DNA of 37,380 nucleotides from Paracoccaceae bacterium. Its GTDB lineage: Bacteria; Pseudomonadota; Alphaproteobacteria; Rhodobacterales; Rhodobacteraceae. Position 1 is the first letter of the stretch. Each line of letters starts with the position of its first letter. The translations under genes were made by a program, and so were the position numbers. The DNA lies in NCBI GenBank assembly GCA_016936395.1, contig JAFGXY010000064.1, forward strand, positions 1 to 37,380, read 5' to 3'. Shown here in pieces: positions 1 to 8,237 of the stretch. Under the pieces are notes generated by a model. It was not told the origin of the DNA, searched no databases, and was given only the letters and a program-made list of their open reading frames with translations.

Positions 1-177
1 ACCCCCATATCTGCCTCAAGCAGAGGGAATCACATCATCGAATCCAAGGAAAGCCTGAATCACATCAAGCTGGACACGCTCTAGGGCTGGCGCGGCCTGC
101 GCCTTGCAAAAGCGCTTGCCTTGTGCGGGCCACAAAAGCCAACATTCCAGAATCGTAATTCATCGGGGAGGATGAAG

Positions 178-626
178 ATGATCAAGGGAGTGATGCGGGC
201 GTTGACAGGGGCCGCGATAGGCGTGGTGCTGTCGGCCGCGGTGGTGCTGGCCGAGGGCGAAGGGCCGAAACTGGCGTTCCATGTCGATCAGGACGATCAG
301 GCCACCATGAACATGGCGCTGAACAATGCAGTAATATCATCTCGCATTATCAGAAACTTGGCCAGACTGCAACGGTCGAGATCGTGACCTATGGTCCGGG
401 CTTGGCGATGTTGCGCAGCGATATCTCGCCAGTGGCGTCGCGGGTGGGCGATCTGGCGTTGGAGCATGAATCGCTGCGGTTCTCGGCCTGTCTGAACACC
501 GTCGAATCGATCAAGCAAAGGACCAACAAGGACGTGCCCTTGCTGGACGATGCGCAGGTGGTGCCATCGGGCGCGGTGCGCCTGATGGAGTTGCAATACG
601 AGGGCTATGCCTATCTGCGGCCCTGA
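178..626 (+). pseudogene. DsrE/YchN-family periplasmic protein, frameshifted
   Basis: The first part (178 to about 330) encodes an N-terminal signal peptide (a hydrophobic stretch ending in VVLAEG) and the start of a DsrE-like fold (KLAFHVDQDD, then MNMALNNA). The second part, in another frame from about 333 to 626, continues it: NIISHYQKLG, then VEIVTYGPGL, then a C-terminus rich in DsrE-family features (LRSDISPVASRV, VPSGAVRLMELQ, YAYLRP). The join lies at 328-335, where one base appears to be missing. The first frame on its own would run on to a stop at 385-387. The strong ribosome binding site GGGGAGG at 165-171 is best spaced for the ATG at 178 rather than the one at 172. DsrE-like proteins are small sulfur-relay or unknown-function proteins; exported versions like this are common in proteobacteria. 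The gene is either a recent pseudogene or carries a sequencing error. It is convergent with the next gene. Confidence 0.75.
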
Positions 627-660
627 CCGGATGCGCGGCTGACAGGTTGGGGCCGGTCAG
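623..660. terminator. Inverted repeat between convergent genes
   Basis: CTGACCGG at 623-630 is matched by CCGGTCAG at 653-660, an 8-bp perfect inverted repeat with a 22-nt loop. It overlaps the stop codons of both convergent genes. It could act as a bidirectional terminator or 3'-end stabilising hairpin, but there is no clear U-tract on either strand, so the call is tentative. Confidence 0.3.
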
Positions 661-1355
661 AACCGGATCGGCTCCATCACCTGCGGCTCGATCAGGGTGA
701 CACCGGGGGGAAGGCCCGCCTTCAACACGCTTGCATCCTGCGCCAAGGCATCGAAGGTGCGATAGTGGCAGGGGATCACGGTGCGGAAGTTGAAATAGCG
801 CCGCGCAGCATAGGCGGCACGCGCCATATCCATGGTGTAATGCCCGCCGCAAGACAGGATGCCGATGGTCGGTTTGTGATAATCGGCCATCCATTCCATG
901 TCGGCCATGATGTCGGTATCGCCGGAAACGTAGACCACCTGCCCCTCACCGGCGATCATGAACCCTGCCGCAGACCCGCCGGCGATGGCGTTGCCACCCT
1001 GAAAGTCGATGCTGGCGGAATGGGCGGCGTTAACCATGGTCACGCGTGCGCTGCCCGCGTCAATCGTGCCGCCCTTGTTGAAACCAATCACCGAAGCGGC
1101 CCCTTCGCGTTCCAGCCAACCGGCAAGTTCGTGGATGGCGGCAATGCTGGCCCCGGTCTGGGCCGCAATGGCAATGGTGCTCGAGGCATGGTCGCCGTGG
1201 GCGTGGGTCAGCAGAATATGCGTGACGCCCGCAAGCGCGGCGGCGCGCTTCTCGGCGGGAAACATCGGGTTGCCGTCAAGCCACGGGTCGATCAGCAAGA
1301 CCGCGTCTTCAATCTCGATGCGAAAGCCGGAATGGCCGAGCCAAATTATGTTCAT
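657..1355 (-). CDS. UPF0173-type metal-dependent hydrolase (metallo-beta-lactamase fold)
   Basis: 232 residues, matching the usual length of the UPF0173/UlaG-like family. The protein starts MNIIWLGHSGF, the typical opening of these enzymes, so the ATG at 1353-1355 is chosen although the frame stays open about 50 codons further upstream. The metal-binding HxHxDH motif is present (THAHGDHAS), as are an early Asp in LLIDPWLDGNP, a later SGDTDI loop and a C-terminal CHYRTFD histidine, so the active site looks intact. Members are cytoplasmic hydrolases of unknown physiological substrate. It is convergent with the frameshifted DsrE gene and lies downstream of the VPLPA-CTERM gene on the same strand, with a gap of about 200 bp that argues against tight coupling. 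Confidence 0.88.
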   Translation of the reverse strand: MNIIWLGHSGFRIEIEDAVLLIDPWLDGNPMFPAEKRAAALAGVTHILLTHAHGDHASSTIAIAAQTGASIAAIHELAGWLEREGAASVIGFNKGGTIDAGSARVTMVNAAHSASIDFQGGNAIAGGSAAGFMIAGEGQVVYVSGDTDIMADMEWMADYHKPTIGILSCGGHYTMDMARAAYAARRYFNFRTVIPCHYRTFDALAQDASVLKAGLPPGVTLIEPQVMEPIRF

Positions 1356-1561
1356 GCAAATCCCTGCTGCTGTGAGGTCTTGGGCTAACATAGCACAGCA
1401 GCGTAGATTTGGAAAGCCAGTGTGCGGCGCAAAGCGTCGAACACCAAACAGACATCGCCCGCCTGACACGGGCAGAGTGTGCTGCGGCCCAGATGCGACC
1501 TGCACGTGCGCAAAGCGCGCACCGGGGGTTCCCCGGGGCGCGCGATATCGCGGCGGCTTGC

Positions 1562-2239
1562 TCAGGCTGCCTTGCGGCGGCGGCCCAGGGCAGCCAGACC
1601 GCCGACACCAGCTAGCATAAGCCAGCCTGCAGCGGGGAGTGGCACAGCCGAAACGTCGCCCGTGACGAGCACGCTGTAGCCTGCCGAACCGCCATGATCC
1701 TCGCGCAGGATCTGCAGATAGTTGGTCCCGGCCGCAAGATTGCCGGTCGCCAGTTCGAATTCCCCCGCCACGACGCCACCCGGCCGGAGTTGGCCGCCAA
1801 GGAACGTCCCGTTCAGCCAGACGAACAGGCCGTTGTCGACCCCGAAGCTTGCCAGAACGTTGCTCAGCCCGGTGGTGCCGGCGTCGATGGCGTAGATGAT
1901 CGCGGTTTCGCTGTTGACGGCCCAGCTGGCGGGGATTGCCACCGGACCCGCTGACCAGCTTCCCCCCGGCGCGGCCGGATTGGTCAGCCAGTCGCCCAGC
2001 GCGGCATTCCCGGCAAGGGCCCCATTGATCACACCAGCGTCACCCGGTCCGTAATCGATATTTGGATCGCCGCAGGACGAACTCGGGCACGGAAACGGCG
2101 CGGCGCCGGTGTTCAGATCGCCGATCGCGTCGTTGTAAAACCCTTGGGTGGCCCCGTTAATCAGCGTCGCCGCGAAGGCACCGCCAGAACATACGCTGAC
2201 CAGTGTTGCCACGGCCAAGCCTGAAAAAAAGGTATTCAT
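1562..2239 (-). CDS. VPLPA-CTERM sorting-domain surface protein
   Basis: 225 residues. An N-terminal signal peptide (about residues 1-24, ending GGAFA) is followed by an extracellular region with a likely CPSSSC disulfide pair and a jelly-roll-like, Gly/Asn-rich body. The C-terminus is a textbook tripartite sorting signal: VPLPAAGWLML, a hydrophobic helix (LAGVGGLAAL) and an RRRKAA basic tail. This is the VPLPA variant of PEP-CTERM, found in Rhodobacterales and processed by an exosortase. No exosortase or exopolysaccharide genes lie in this window, so the sorting machinery must be elsewhere. The ATG at 2237-2239 is preferred over the one at 2251 because GGAGG sits 6 nt before it. The ligand or role is unknown. 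The similar short CTERM proteins are thought to be exported and released or anchored at the envelope. Confidence 0.85.
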   Translation of the reverse strand: MNTFFSGLAVATLVSVCSGGAFAATLINGATQGFYNDAIGDLNTGAAPFPCPSSSCGDPNIDYGPGDAGVINGALAGNAALGDWLTNPAAPGGSWSAGPVAIPASWAVNSETAIIYAIDAGTTGLSNVLASFGVDNGLFVWLNGTFLGGQLRPGGVVAGEFELATGNLAAGTNYLQILREDHGGSAGYSVLVTGDVSAVPLPAAGWLMLAGVGGLAALGRRRKAA

Positions 2240-2558
2240 GAAATCCTCCATTACTTCCGCTAACCCGCCTTCGGTTCGCGAGCCCGACAGATTTTGGCAT
2301 TTCTGAGGCCGCGCCGCGAAAGAAAAATGCTGTATCCATTGGGAACCGAGAAGATTACATCCGTGAGTTGCATTCCATAAATGCGATCGTCAGAGAACGG
2401 TGTTCAGATCCGCCGGATCGGGGGCATTGTGGCACCTTTGGAAACGCAGCTTTTGCCGATCTAAAGACTAAGGATCGAATCAGCCCTTGCCATGCTGCCC
2501 GCTTGCAGTGACGCAGTGGCGCGGATAAACCCGAGCACGGAATTGACGGAGGGCACCC
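2240..2558. other. Divergent promoter region with small palindrome
   Basis: About 320 bp without a gene, between the VPLPA-CTERM gene (leftward) and gatC (rightward). It is more AT-rich than its surroundings. It contains the inverted repeat GCATT-N5-AATGC at 2370-2384, which could be an operator for the leftward gene. A strong ribosome binding site for gatC (GGAGGG) sits at 2548-2553. I could not assign a convincing sigma-70 promoter by eye. Confidence 0.4.
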
Positions 2559-2846
2559 ATGTCCATTGATAGTGATACCGCCCGCAAGGTGGCGAAACTG
2601 GCCCGGATCCGGGTGGAGGACGCCGATCTGCCGGCTTTGGCTGGAAAGCTGTCGTCGATCCTTGGCTTCATGGAGCAGTTGAACGAGGTCGATGTCACCG
2701 GGATCGAGCCGATGACATCGGTCACCCCGATGCGGCTGAAGCGCCGGGCCGACGTGGTGACAGATGGCAATATTCAGGCGGCGGTGCTGAAGAACGCGCC
2801 CGATGCGCGCGAAGGCTTCTTTGCGGTGCCGAAGGTGGTGGAATGA
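2559..2846 (+). CDS. gatC: Asp-tRNA(Asn)/Glu-tRNA(Gln) amidotransferase subunit C
   Basis: 95 residues, the normal length for GatC. The sequence begins [17 protein letters not shown] and holds the family pattern [24 protein letters not shown] split over its central part, with a conserved C-terminal [13 protein letters not shown]. GatC is the small belt-like subunit that stabilises the GatA-GatB interaction in the heterotrimer that converts Glu-tRNA(Gln) and/or Asp-tRNA(Asn) to the amide forms. The start is supported by GGAGGG 5 nt upstream. It overlaps gatA by 4 bp (ATGA), which implies translational coupling. gatB is not in this window. Confidence 0.96.
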   Translation: MSIDSDTARKVAKLARIRVEDADLPALAGKLSSILGFMEQLNEVDVTGIEPMTSVTPMRLKRRADVVTDGNIQAAVLKNAPDAREGFFAVPKVVE

Positions 2847-4321
2847 GCGCGAATACCTGGACGATTGCCGACGCCCGCGACGCGCTGCGCAAGGGTGAGA
2901 TCACCGCCGTGGACCTGACCATGGCCTGCCTGACGGCCATTGATGCGGGTGATGGGCTGAACGCCTTTGTCCACAAGACGCCCGAGATGGCGCTGGAGCA
3001 GGCCCGCGCCGCCGATGCGCGGCTGGCGGCAGGCGAGGCCCCGGCGATGTGCGGCATTCCGGTGGGCATGAAAGACCTGTTCGCGGTCAAGGGCGTGCCG
3101 ACACAGGCTGGCTCGAACATCCTGCGCGGTTTCAAACCCGAATACGACTCGACCGTGACCACCAAGCTGGTTGATGCGGGCGCGGTGCTGCTGGGCAAGC
3201 TGAACATGGACGAGTTTGCCATGGGGTCTTCCACCGAGTCCTCATGCTATGGCCCAGCGGTGAACCCTTGGAAGATTGATGACCGCAAGCTGACGCCCGG
3301 CGGGTCTTCGGGCGGGTCGGCGGCGGCGGTTGCGGCCGATCTGTGTCTTGCAGCAACCGGCACCGATACCGGCGGGTCGATCCGCCAGCCCGCGGCGTTC
3401 TGCGGCATCACCGGGATCAAGCCAACCTATGGCCGGGTGTCGCGTTGGGGCATTGTCGCCTATGCCTCCAGCCTCGACCAAGCCGGGCCGATGACGAAAA
3501 CCGTCCGCGACGCGGCGATCATGCTGGGCGCGATGGCCGGGCATGACCCCAAGGACAGCACCAGCGCCGATCTGGCGGTGCCGGATTTCGAGGCGGCGCT
3601 GACCGGCGACATTCGCGGCAAACAAATCGGGATTCCGCGCGAATACCGGCTGGACGGGATGCCAACCGAGATTGCGGCCCTGTGGGACCGGGGCATGGAC
3701 ATGCTGCGCGACGCGGGTGCGAAGATCGTGGATATCAGCCTGCCGCACACCAAATACGCGCTGCCCACCTATTACGTCATTGCGCCCGCCGAGGCGTCGT
3801 CGAACCTTGCCCGCTATGACGGGGTGCGCTATGGCCACCGCGCGAAACTGGCGCAGGGCGATGGCATCACCGAGATGTATGAAAAAACCCGCGCCGAAGG
3901 GTTTGGCCCGGAAGTGCAGCGCCGGATCATGGCAGGCACCTATGTGCTGTCGGCGGGGTTCTATGACGCCTATTACAACCGTGCTCGCAAGGTCCGCGCG
4001 CTGATCAAGCGCGATTTCGAGCAGGTTTTTGCAGCGGGGATTGACGCCATCCTTGCCCCCACAACGCCGTCCTCGGCCTTTGGTCTGGGCGAACAGGGCG
4101 GCAGCAATCCGGTCGAGATGTATCTGAACGATGTGTTCACCGTGACGCTGAACCTTGCCGGTCTGCCCGGTGTGGCGGTGCCGGTGGGGCTGGGTTCCAA
4201 GGGCCTGCCTCTGGGCCTGCAACTGATCGGCCGCCCGTGGGAAGAGGCCGCGTTGCTGAATCACGCCCATGTGCTTGAGACCGCCGCAGGCTTTGTGGCC
4301 AAGCCCGGAAAATGGTGGTAA
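2843..4321 (+). CDS. gatA: Asp-tRNA(Asn)/Glu-tRNA(Gln) amidotransferase subunit A
   Basis: 492 residues, full length for GatA of the amidase-signature family. The Ser-cisSer-Lys triad is present: Lys77 in GMKDLF, Ser155 in the GGSSGGS loop and Ser179 in [10 protein letters not shown]. GatA hydrolyses glutamine and passes ammonia to GatB for transamidation of misacylated tRNA. It overlaps gatC by 4 bp and shares its transcript; the gap to the next gene is 38 bp, so downstream genes may be read through. The presence of [11 protein letters not shown] and the C-terminal LQLIGRPW signature supports GatA rather than a generic amidase, as does linkage to gatC. Confidence 0.96.
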   Translation: MSANTWTIADARDALRKGEITAVDLTMACLTAIDAGDGLNAFVHKTPEMALEQARAADARLAAGEAPAMCGIPVGMKDLFAVKGVPTQAGSNILRGFKPEYDSTVTTKLVDAGAVLLGKLNMDEFAMGSSTESSCYGPAVNPWKIDDRKLTPGGSSGGSAAAVAADLCLAATGTDTGGSIRQPAAFCGITGIKPTYGRVSRWGIVAYASSLDQAGPMTKTVRDAAIMLGAMAGHDPKDSTSADLAVPDFEAALTGDIRGKQIGIPREYRLDGMPTEIAALWDRGMDMLRDAGAKIVDISLPHTKYALPTYYVIAPAEASSNLARYDGVRYGHRAKLAQGDGITEMYEKTRAEGFGPEVQRRIMAGTYVLSAGFYDAYYNRARKVRALIKRDFEQVFAAGIDAILAPTTPSSAFGLGEQGGSNPVEMYLNDVFTVTLNLAGLPGVAVPVGLGSKGLPLGLQLIGRPWEEAALLNHAHVLETAAGFVAKPGKWW

Positions 4322-4359
4322 CAGCGACGATCAATTGAACCTTTCGGGTCTGCAAGAAC

Positions 4360-5088
4360 ATGCGTTTTCCTGCCCTGTTGCTGTTTCCCTTGGCCGTTGC
4401 GGCCTGCGCGCCGCCCGTGCCCGACAGCGGGGCCGGGGTCGGGTTTCAGGACTACAATTCCTATGTCCGTGACCGCGAGCTTGCGGCGTCGCGGGCGCAG
4501 CCAATTGTGCCACCGGGCTTTTCCACCGACAGCATCGGTGCGGCGATTGACCGGACCGACGGTCAGGGCGCAGCATCGCAGCCGTCAACCGGGGCGGTGA
4601 TCGGTGCACCCAGCACTCCGCAAGGTGCCGCACTTGACGCCAACCGGCCGCGCGGCGGGGCCCCCGTCGGCATCAAGGAAGAATCAGGCGAAATGGCCGC
4701 ACTGCGCAAGCCGGGCATCTCGGACGAGAACGATTTTGCGGCAGTATCGCAGCGCGAAACCATTGAAAGCGACCGGGCGCGGATTGACCGCAACCGGGCG
4801 CAGTATCAGGTGGTGCAACCCGGCGCGCTGCCGGTGCGCCCCGGCGCGCAGGGCCCCAACATCGTCGACTATGCGCTTGCCACCAGCCACCCGCGCGGCA
4901 CCCAGCTTTACAAGCGGTCGGGTTTTGGCGGCAATGCAGCCGCCAAATGCGCCGGCTATACCTCGCCCGATCTGGCGCAAGAGGCGTTTCTGGCCAAGGG
5001 CGGGCCCGAGCGTGACCGCCTTGGCCTTGACCCCGATGGCGACGGCTACGCCTGCGCCTGGGACCCGAGCCCGTTCCGCCTGCGGTGA
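4360..5088 (+). CDS. Lipoprotein with C-terminal excalibur calcium-binding domain
   Basis: 242 residues. The N-terminus is a lipoprotein signal peptide: short hydrophobic core and lipobox LAVAAC with the acceptor cysteine at residue 13. The middle (residues about 20-170) is low complexity, rich in Gly, Ala, Pro and charged residues, and probably disordered. The C-terminus (about 195-242) has an excalibur-like domain: KCAGYTSPDLA, then a DPDGDGYAC calcium loop, ending CAWDPSPFR. Excalibur domains occur on extracellular, often wall-associated proteins. The last 4 bases overlap the GTG start of the amidase gene, so the two are translationally coupled, which points to a cell-envelope function. 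No strong ribosome binding site precedes the ATG. Confidence 0.82.
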   Translation: MRFPALLLFPLAVAACAPPVPDSGAGVGFQDYNSYVRDRELAASRAQPIVPPGFSTDSIGAAIDRTDGQGAASQPSTGAVIGAPSTPQGAALDANRPRGGAPVGIKEESGEMAALRKPGISDENDFAAVSQRETIESDRARIDRNRAQYQVVQPGALPVRPGAQGPNIVDYALATSHPRGTQLYKRSGFGGNAAAKCAGYTSPDLAQEAFLAKGGPERDRLGLDPDGDGYACAWDPSPFRLR

Positions 5089-5756
5089 GCCACCCGTCGC
5101 CGAATTTCGGGGAACGGCGCGGCGGCGTGCGTCCCTCGCTGATCGTGATCCACTACACCGCGATGGAAAGCTGTGCCGCAGCCCGCGACCGGCTGTGTGA
5201 TCCCATGGCCGAAGTGTCGGCGCATTGGCTGATCTCGCGCCATGGCAAGGCCGAGGCGCTGGTGCCCGAGCCGATGCGGGCCTGGCACGCCGGCGCGGGC
5301 GAATGGGCGGGGGTGTCGGATGTCAATTCCCATTCCATCGGGATCGAGTTGGACAACCGGGGTGCCGAGCCGTTCCCTGACCCACAGATGGCCGCGCTGG
5401 AAGACGTGTTGCGCGCAATCATGGCGCGTTGGACGATACCGCCGCATCGAGTGATCGGCCATTCCGACATGGCACCCGCGCGCAAGGGCGACCCGGGGCC
5501 GCGGTTTGACTGGCGACGCTTGGCGCGGCAGGGGCTGTCGGTCTGGCCCGAGCGCCTGATGGGCGGGCGGATTGCGGATTTTGACCGCGATGCCCGCCGC
5601 TTTGGCTATCCCGACTTTGGTCAGGCGGTGGTGTTGCAGGCCTTTCGCCTGCGCTTTCGCCCCTGGGCCAAGGGGCCGCTGGATGCGGTTGACGCTGCCA
5701 TGGCCGCCGACCTTGCCGCGCGCTTTGGCGTTGACGATGGGGGCGTGCAGGCTTAA
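5085..5756 (+). CDS. N-acetylmuramoyl-L-alanine amidase, AmpD-like (Amidase_2)
   Basis: 223 residues with the Amidase_2 fold over about residues 17-150. Zinc-ligand motifs are visible: IVIHYTAM (His), VIGHSDMAP (His) and KGDPGPRFDW (Asp), together with HWLISRHG and the SIGIELDN strand. Such enzymes cleave the amide bond between MurNAc and the stem peptide. There is no signal peptide, which fits a cytoplasmic AmpD role in anhydromuropeptide recycling. The C-terminal 70 residues form a small helical region with FGYPDFG, resembling a peptidoglycan-binding-like extension. Translation starts at GTG 5085, overlapping the upstream lipoprotein stop as GTGA. rnpB begins within a few bases of its stop codon. 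Confidence 0.88.
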   Translation: MSHPSPNFGERRGGVRPSLIVIHYTAMESCAAARDRLCDPMAEVSAHWLISRHGKAEALVPEPMRAWHAGAGEWAGVSDVNSHSIGIELDNRGAEPFPDPQMAALEDVLRAIMARWTIPPHRVIGHSDMAPARKGDPGPRFDWRRLARQGLSVWPERLMGGRIADFDRDARRFGYPDFGQAVVLQAFRLRFRPWAKGPLDAVDAAMAADLAARFGVDDGGVQA

Positions 5757-5763
5757 GTGCGAT

Positions 5764-6190
5764 CTCGCGCGGATGGCTGGATGACCGCGGGCGGCAACGT
5801 CCGAGGAAAGTCCGGACTCCATGAAGCAAGGGTGCCGGGTAACCCCCGGCGGGGGCAACCCCAGGGAAAGCGCCACAGAGAACAGACTTCCCTGTTGTTT
5901 GAGAAGGTTCGCCTTCGGCTTGGCAGGGAACAGGTGAAACGGTGGGGTAAAAGCCCACCGCGGACCGGGCAACCGGGACGGCACGGCAAGCCCCACCCGG
6001 AGCAATGCCGAATAGGGGCCTTGCGTGGGACCGGTCCGATGGCGAAAGCCGGGGGAAACCGCCACAGGAACGCTTCAGCCCAAAGGCCCGGGTTGGCAGC
6101 TTGACCGCCCTGGCAACAGGTGCGGCAGAGGAATGGTCATCCAGAGGCGCAAGCCTTGGACAGAATCCGGCTTACAGGCCATCCGCGCAT
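5764..6190 (+). ncRNA. rnpB: RNase P RNA component (class A)
   Basis: The conserved RNase P cores are recognisable: GAGGAAAGTCCGGACTCC at 5803-5820 near the 5' end and ACAGAATCCGGCTTA followed by CAGGCC at 6160-6180 near the 3' end. The ends pair to form helix P1: GCGGATGGC at 5769-5777 with GCCATCCGC at 6178-6186, extendable to 5767-6188. The total of about 425 nt is normal for alphaproteobacteria. The RNA is the catalytic subunit that removes 5' leaders from pre-tRNAs. The exact ends are inferred from P1 pairing. A weak hairpin (TCCG-atga-CGGA, about 6199-6210) followed by GTGTTTT may be its terminator. Confidence 0.95.
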
Positions 6191-6276
6191 CTCACGTTCC
6201 GATGACGGAGTGTTTTGAACTGTCACAATCCTGCGGTATCTTGCCCTGACCATCATCGGGTAGGGAGTTTGCAGCT

Positions 6277-6987
6277 ATGAGTTTCGTCAAGACACTTGCG
6301 ACGCTGGCCGTCGGGTTTGCGGCCGCCAAGGGCGTTGAAAAGTTCCGCACCATGGGCGGCATGGAGGGCGTCAAGGACGCGCTGGCCAAGGCAGGCGAGC
6401 CCGGCGGCGTGGGCGACCAGATGGGGGCCATGGCCGAGAAGATGGGCGTGCCGAACGGGCGTGAGGCCGTGCGCGGCATGATGGAAAAGTTCGGCACCAG
6501 CGCTGTGGCGGCAACCGGGCAGGCCGAAGCCGGGCTGGGCAGCCTGATGACGGCGATGACCGGTGCTGCGGCTGCGGGCGCCAAGAACATGGGCGGCCTG
6601 ATGGAGGCGCTGACCGGTGCCACCCCCGCCGGTGCCATGGCCGAAGAAAACGCCCGCCTGATGATCCGCGCAATGATTCAGGCCGCCAAGGCCGACGGCC
6701 AGATCGACGCCGCCGAGCGTGAAGTGATCCTGTCGCATCTGAGCGATGCCTCGGACGAAGAGATCGCCTTTGTCGAGGCCGAGTTTGACGCGGCCCTGGA
6801 CCCGGTGGCCTTGGCGCAAGGCGTGGCCGACACCGCCCGCGCACAGGTCTACAGCACCTCGCTGATGGTGCTGCAGGTCGATACCGAGGCCGAGCGTGTC
6901 TATCTGCGCAATCTGGCCGCCGCATTGCACCTTGACGCCGAAACCGTGGCGCAGTTGCATGCCCAGATGGGCAAACCGCTGGCCTGA
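6277..6987 (+). CDS. DUF533 / TerB-like protein
   Basis: 236 residues. The N-terminal MSFVKTLATLAVGFAAAKG stretch is mildly hydrophobic and could bind or cross the membrane. The next 90 residues are rich in Gly, Ala and Met (AMAEKMGVPNG, GLGSLMTAMTG). The C-terminal part (about 120-230) is a TerB-like helical domain with the hallmark acidic pattern AAKADGQIDAAEREVI and later VDTEAERVYLRNLAAAL. DUF533 proteins are widespread in proteobacteria and of unknown function; the TerB relationship suggests metal binding or membrane-stress scaffolding, but that is family inference only. An AGGGAG ribosome binding site lies 10 nt upstream of the ATG. It is monocistronic, followed by an intergenic repeat. 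Confidence 0.85.
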   Translation: MSFVKTLATLAVGFAAAKGVEKFRTMGGMEGVKDALAKAGEPGGVGDQMGAMAEKMGVPNGREAVRGMMEKFGTSAVAATGQAEAGLGSLMTAMTGAAAAGAKNMGGLMEALTGATPAGAMAEENARLMIRAMIQAAKADGQIDAAEREVILSHLSDASDEEIAFVEAEFDAALDPVALAQGVADTARAQVYSTSLMVLQVDTEAERVYLRNLAAALHLDAETVAQLHAQMGKPLA

Positions 6988-7003
6988 CGGCGCGGCGCAA
7001 GGT

Positions 7004-7060
7004 GGGGGCGCTGCCCCCGCCTTCGGCCCCCCCGGGGTATTTTGACCAAGAGGAAGCGGC
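7004..7060 (+). repeat. Dispersed intergenic element, copy A
   Basis: A GC hairpin (GGGGGC-gct-GCCCCC from 7004) and a second C-rich stretch are followed by the core GGGGTATTTT at 7034-7043 and GACCAAGAGGAAGCGGCA at 7044-7061. Twenty-seven positions match copy D (from 19787) with one mismatch. The copy sits between the DUF533 stop and the rpmG promoter, about 47 bp before the -35 hexamer. Function is unknown; the hairpin part could terminate DUF533 transcription. Confidence 0.7.
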
Positions 7061-7102
7061 AGGACGGTATGCAGTTTCCTGCCAGTCTGTGCTGTTTTCG
7101 CG

Positions 7103-7130
7103 TTGACTCCGCCGGTGCCATCCGTAAAAG
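7103..7130 (+). promoter_or_regulatory. Candidate sigma-70 promoter for rpmG
   Basis: TTGACT at 7103-7108 and TAAAAG at 7125-7130 are 16 bp apart, 58 bp before the rpmG ATG. The -35 overlaps a GACTC (GANTC) site at 7105-7109, the target of the alphaproteobacterial methyltransferase CcrM. The leader contains a CGGGG/CCCCG hairpin around 7150-7171. Confidence 0.45.
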
Positions 7131-7187
7131 GCAGGCTTCGAGGATTTCGCGGGGCAACGGTGTTTCCCCGATTCAGGAGAGACGACT

Positions 7188-7355
7188 ATGGCCAAACCGG
7201 CGACGATCAAGATCCGTCTGAACTCGACGGCTGGCACCGGGCACTTCTACGTGACCAAGAAGAACGCCCGCACCATGACCGAGAAGATGACGGTTCGCAA
7301 ATACGACCCCGTCAAGCGCGAGCATGTCGAATACAAGGAAGGCAAGATCAAGTAA
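7188..7355 (+). CDS. rpmG: 50S ribosomal protein L33
   Basis: 55 residues: begins [18 protein letters not shown], contains [11 protein letters not shown] and ends YKEGKIK, all characteristic of bacterial L33 of the cysteine-free (zinc-independent) type. L33 sits at the E-site side of the large subunit. A good ribosome binding site (AGGAGA) lies 7 nt upstream. The gene has its own candidate promoter and is followed by a strong intrinsic terminator, so it is monocistronic. Absence of the CxxC pairs found in zinc-binding L33 is seen directly. Confidence 0.97.
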   Translation: MAKPATIKIRLNSTAGTGHFYVTKKNARTMTEKMTVRKYDPVKREHVEYKEGKIK

Positions 7356-7379
7356 GGTCTTGCCATCTGCTGTGCACGG

Positions 7380-7403
7380 GGCCGCCTTCGGGCGGCCTTT
7401 TGC
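7380..7403 (+). terminator. Intrinsic terminator of rpmG
   Basis: Perfect hairpin GGCCGCC-ttcg-GGCGGCC followed by TTTT, 25 nt after the rpmG stop codon. Confidence 0.9.
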
Positions 7404-7466
7404 ATTTCGGCCGCAGCGGTGCCGCGTGCTGGTCGCGTGCTGGTTCGGGCCATGGGAAAGGGCAAA

Positions 7467-7490
7467 GAAAAAGGCCGCCCGAAGGCGGCC
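7467..7490 (-). terminator. Intrinsic terminator of the Bax-inhibitor-1 gene
   Basis: Read on the minus strand: GGCCGCC-ttc-GGGCGGCC followed by TTTTTCTTT, 25 nt beyond the stop of the leftward membrane-protein gene. The stem is nearly identical to that of the rpmG terminator 80 bp away. Confidence 0.88.
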
Positions 7491-7514
7491 CTGACAGGTA
7501 TGATCCAGATATTG

Positions 7515-8237
7515 TTACTCGCGGTTGCCCAGGAAGCTGAGCAGGAACATGAACATGTTGATGAAGTCGAGGTAAAGCCGCAGCGCACCCATGATGGCCG
7601 ACTTGCCCAACCAGTCCTGATCCATCGACATCGCATGCTCGACATATTCGGTCTTGATGCTTTGCGTGTCATAGGCCGTCAGGCCGGCGAAGATCAGAAC
7701 ACCGATCACCGAAACCGCGAAAGCCAGCGCCGACGAGGCCAGGAAGATGTTGACGATCGACGCCACGATCAGCCCGATCAAACCCATCAGCAGGAAGGTG
7801 CCCATGCCCGACAGGTCTTTCTTCGTGGTGTAGCCATAGAGCGACAGGCTGGCAAAGGCGATGGCCGTGACAAAGAAGGTCTGCGCAATCGACACGCCGG
7901 TGTAGGCTGCAAAGATGAAGCTGATCGACAGACCCATGGCCGCCGCATAGACGTAGAAGAACAGTTGTGCGGCTGCCACCGACAGCCGGTTGATCAGCGC
8001 ACCAAAGGCAAACACCATCAGCAGCGGTGCAAACATCACCACCCATTTGATCGGCGTGCCGAAGATCGCCTGAACCATGGCGTCATTGGTACCCACCGCC
8101 CATGCAACGCCGCCGGTCAGCAGCATGCCCACGGACATCAGCCCGTAGACCTTGTTCATATGGGCGCGAAGGCCCTCGTCGATCTGGGCAGCCCGGGCGC
8201 CTGCGCCGGCCGTACGGATCGTTGTGTAGTCAGCCAT
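7515..8237 (-). CDS. Bax inhibitor-1 / YccA family membrane protein
   Basis: 240 residues, start ATG at 8235-8237 with GGAGG 6 nt upstream; the longer frame is rejected because the first MADYTTIRTAG matches the usual N-terminus. Six to seven transmembrane helices follow, e.g. VYGLMSVGMLLTGGVAWAV, PLLMVFAFGALINRL, FVTAIAFASLSLYG and VSVIGVLIFAGLTAYDTQ. The family features TAYDTQ and the acidic C-terminal half (LYLDFINMFMFLL) are present; in BI-1 homologues paired Asp residues gate calcium/proton flux. Bacterial members are inner-membrane proteins linked to FtsH-mediated quality control or ion leak. Monocistronic, with its own terminator. Confidence 0.93.
   Translation of the reverse strand: MADYTTIRTAGAGARAAQIDEGLRAHMNKVYGLMSVGMLLTGGVAWAVGTNDAMVQAIFGTPIKWVVMFAPLLMVFAFGALINRLSVAAAQLFFYVYAAAMGLSISFIFAAYTGVSIAQTFFVTAIAFASLSLYGYTTKKDLSGMGTFLLMGLIGLIVASIVNIFLASSALAFAVSVIGVLIFAGLTAYDTQSIKTEYVEHAMSMDQDWLGKSAIMGALRLYLDFINMFMFLLSFLGNRE

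Noticed and set aside
1-84. Short open frame from the left edge ending in TAG (SSRGNHIIESKESLNHIKLD)
   Set aside because: Could be the tail of a gene beyond the edge, but 27 residues with no motif cannot support a call.
5757-6249. Plus-strand open frames over 5757-6249
   Set aside because: They lie in rnpB, whose conserved cores and P1 pairing are clear, so they are not coding.
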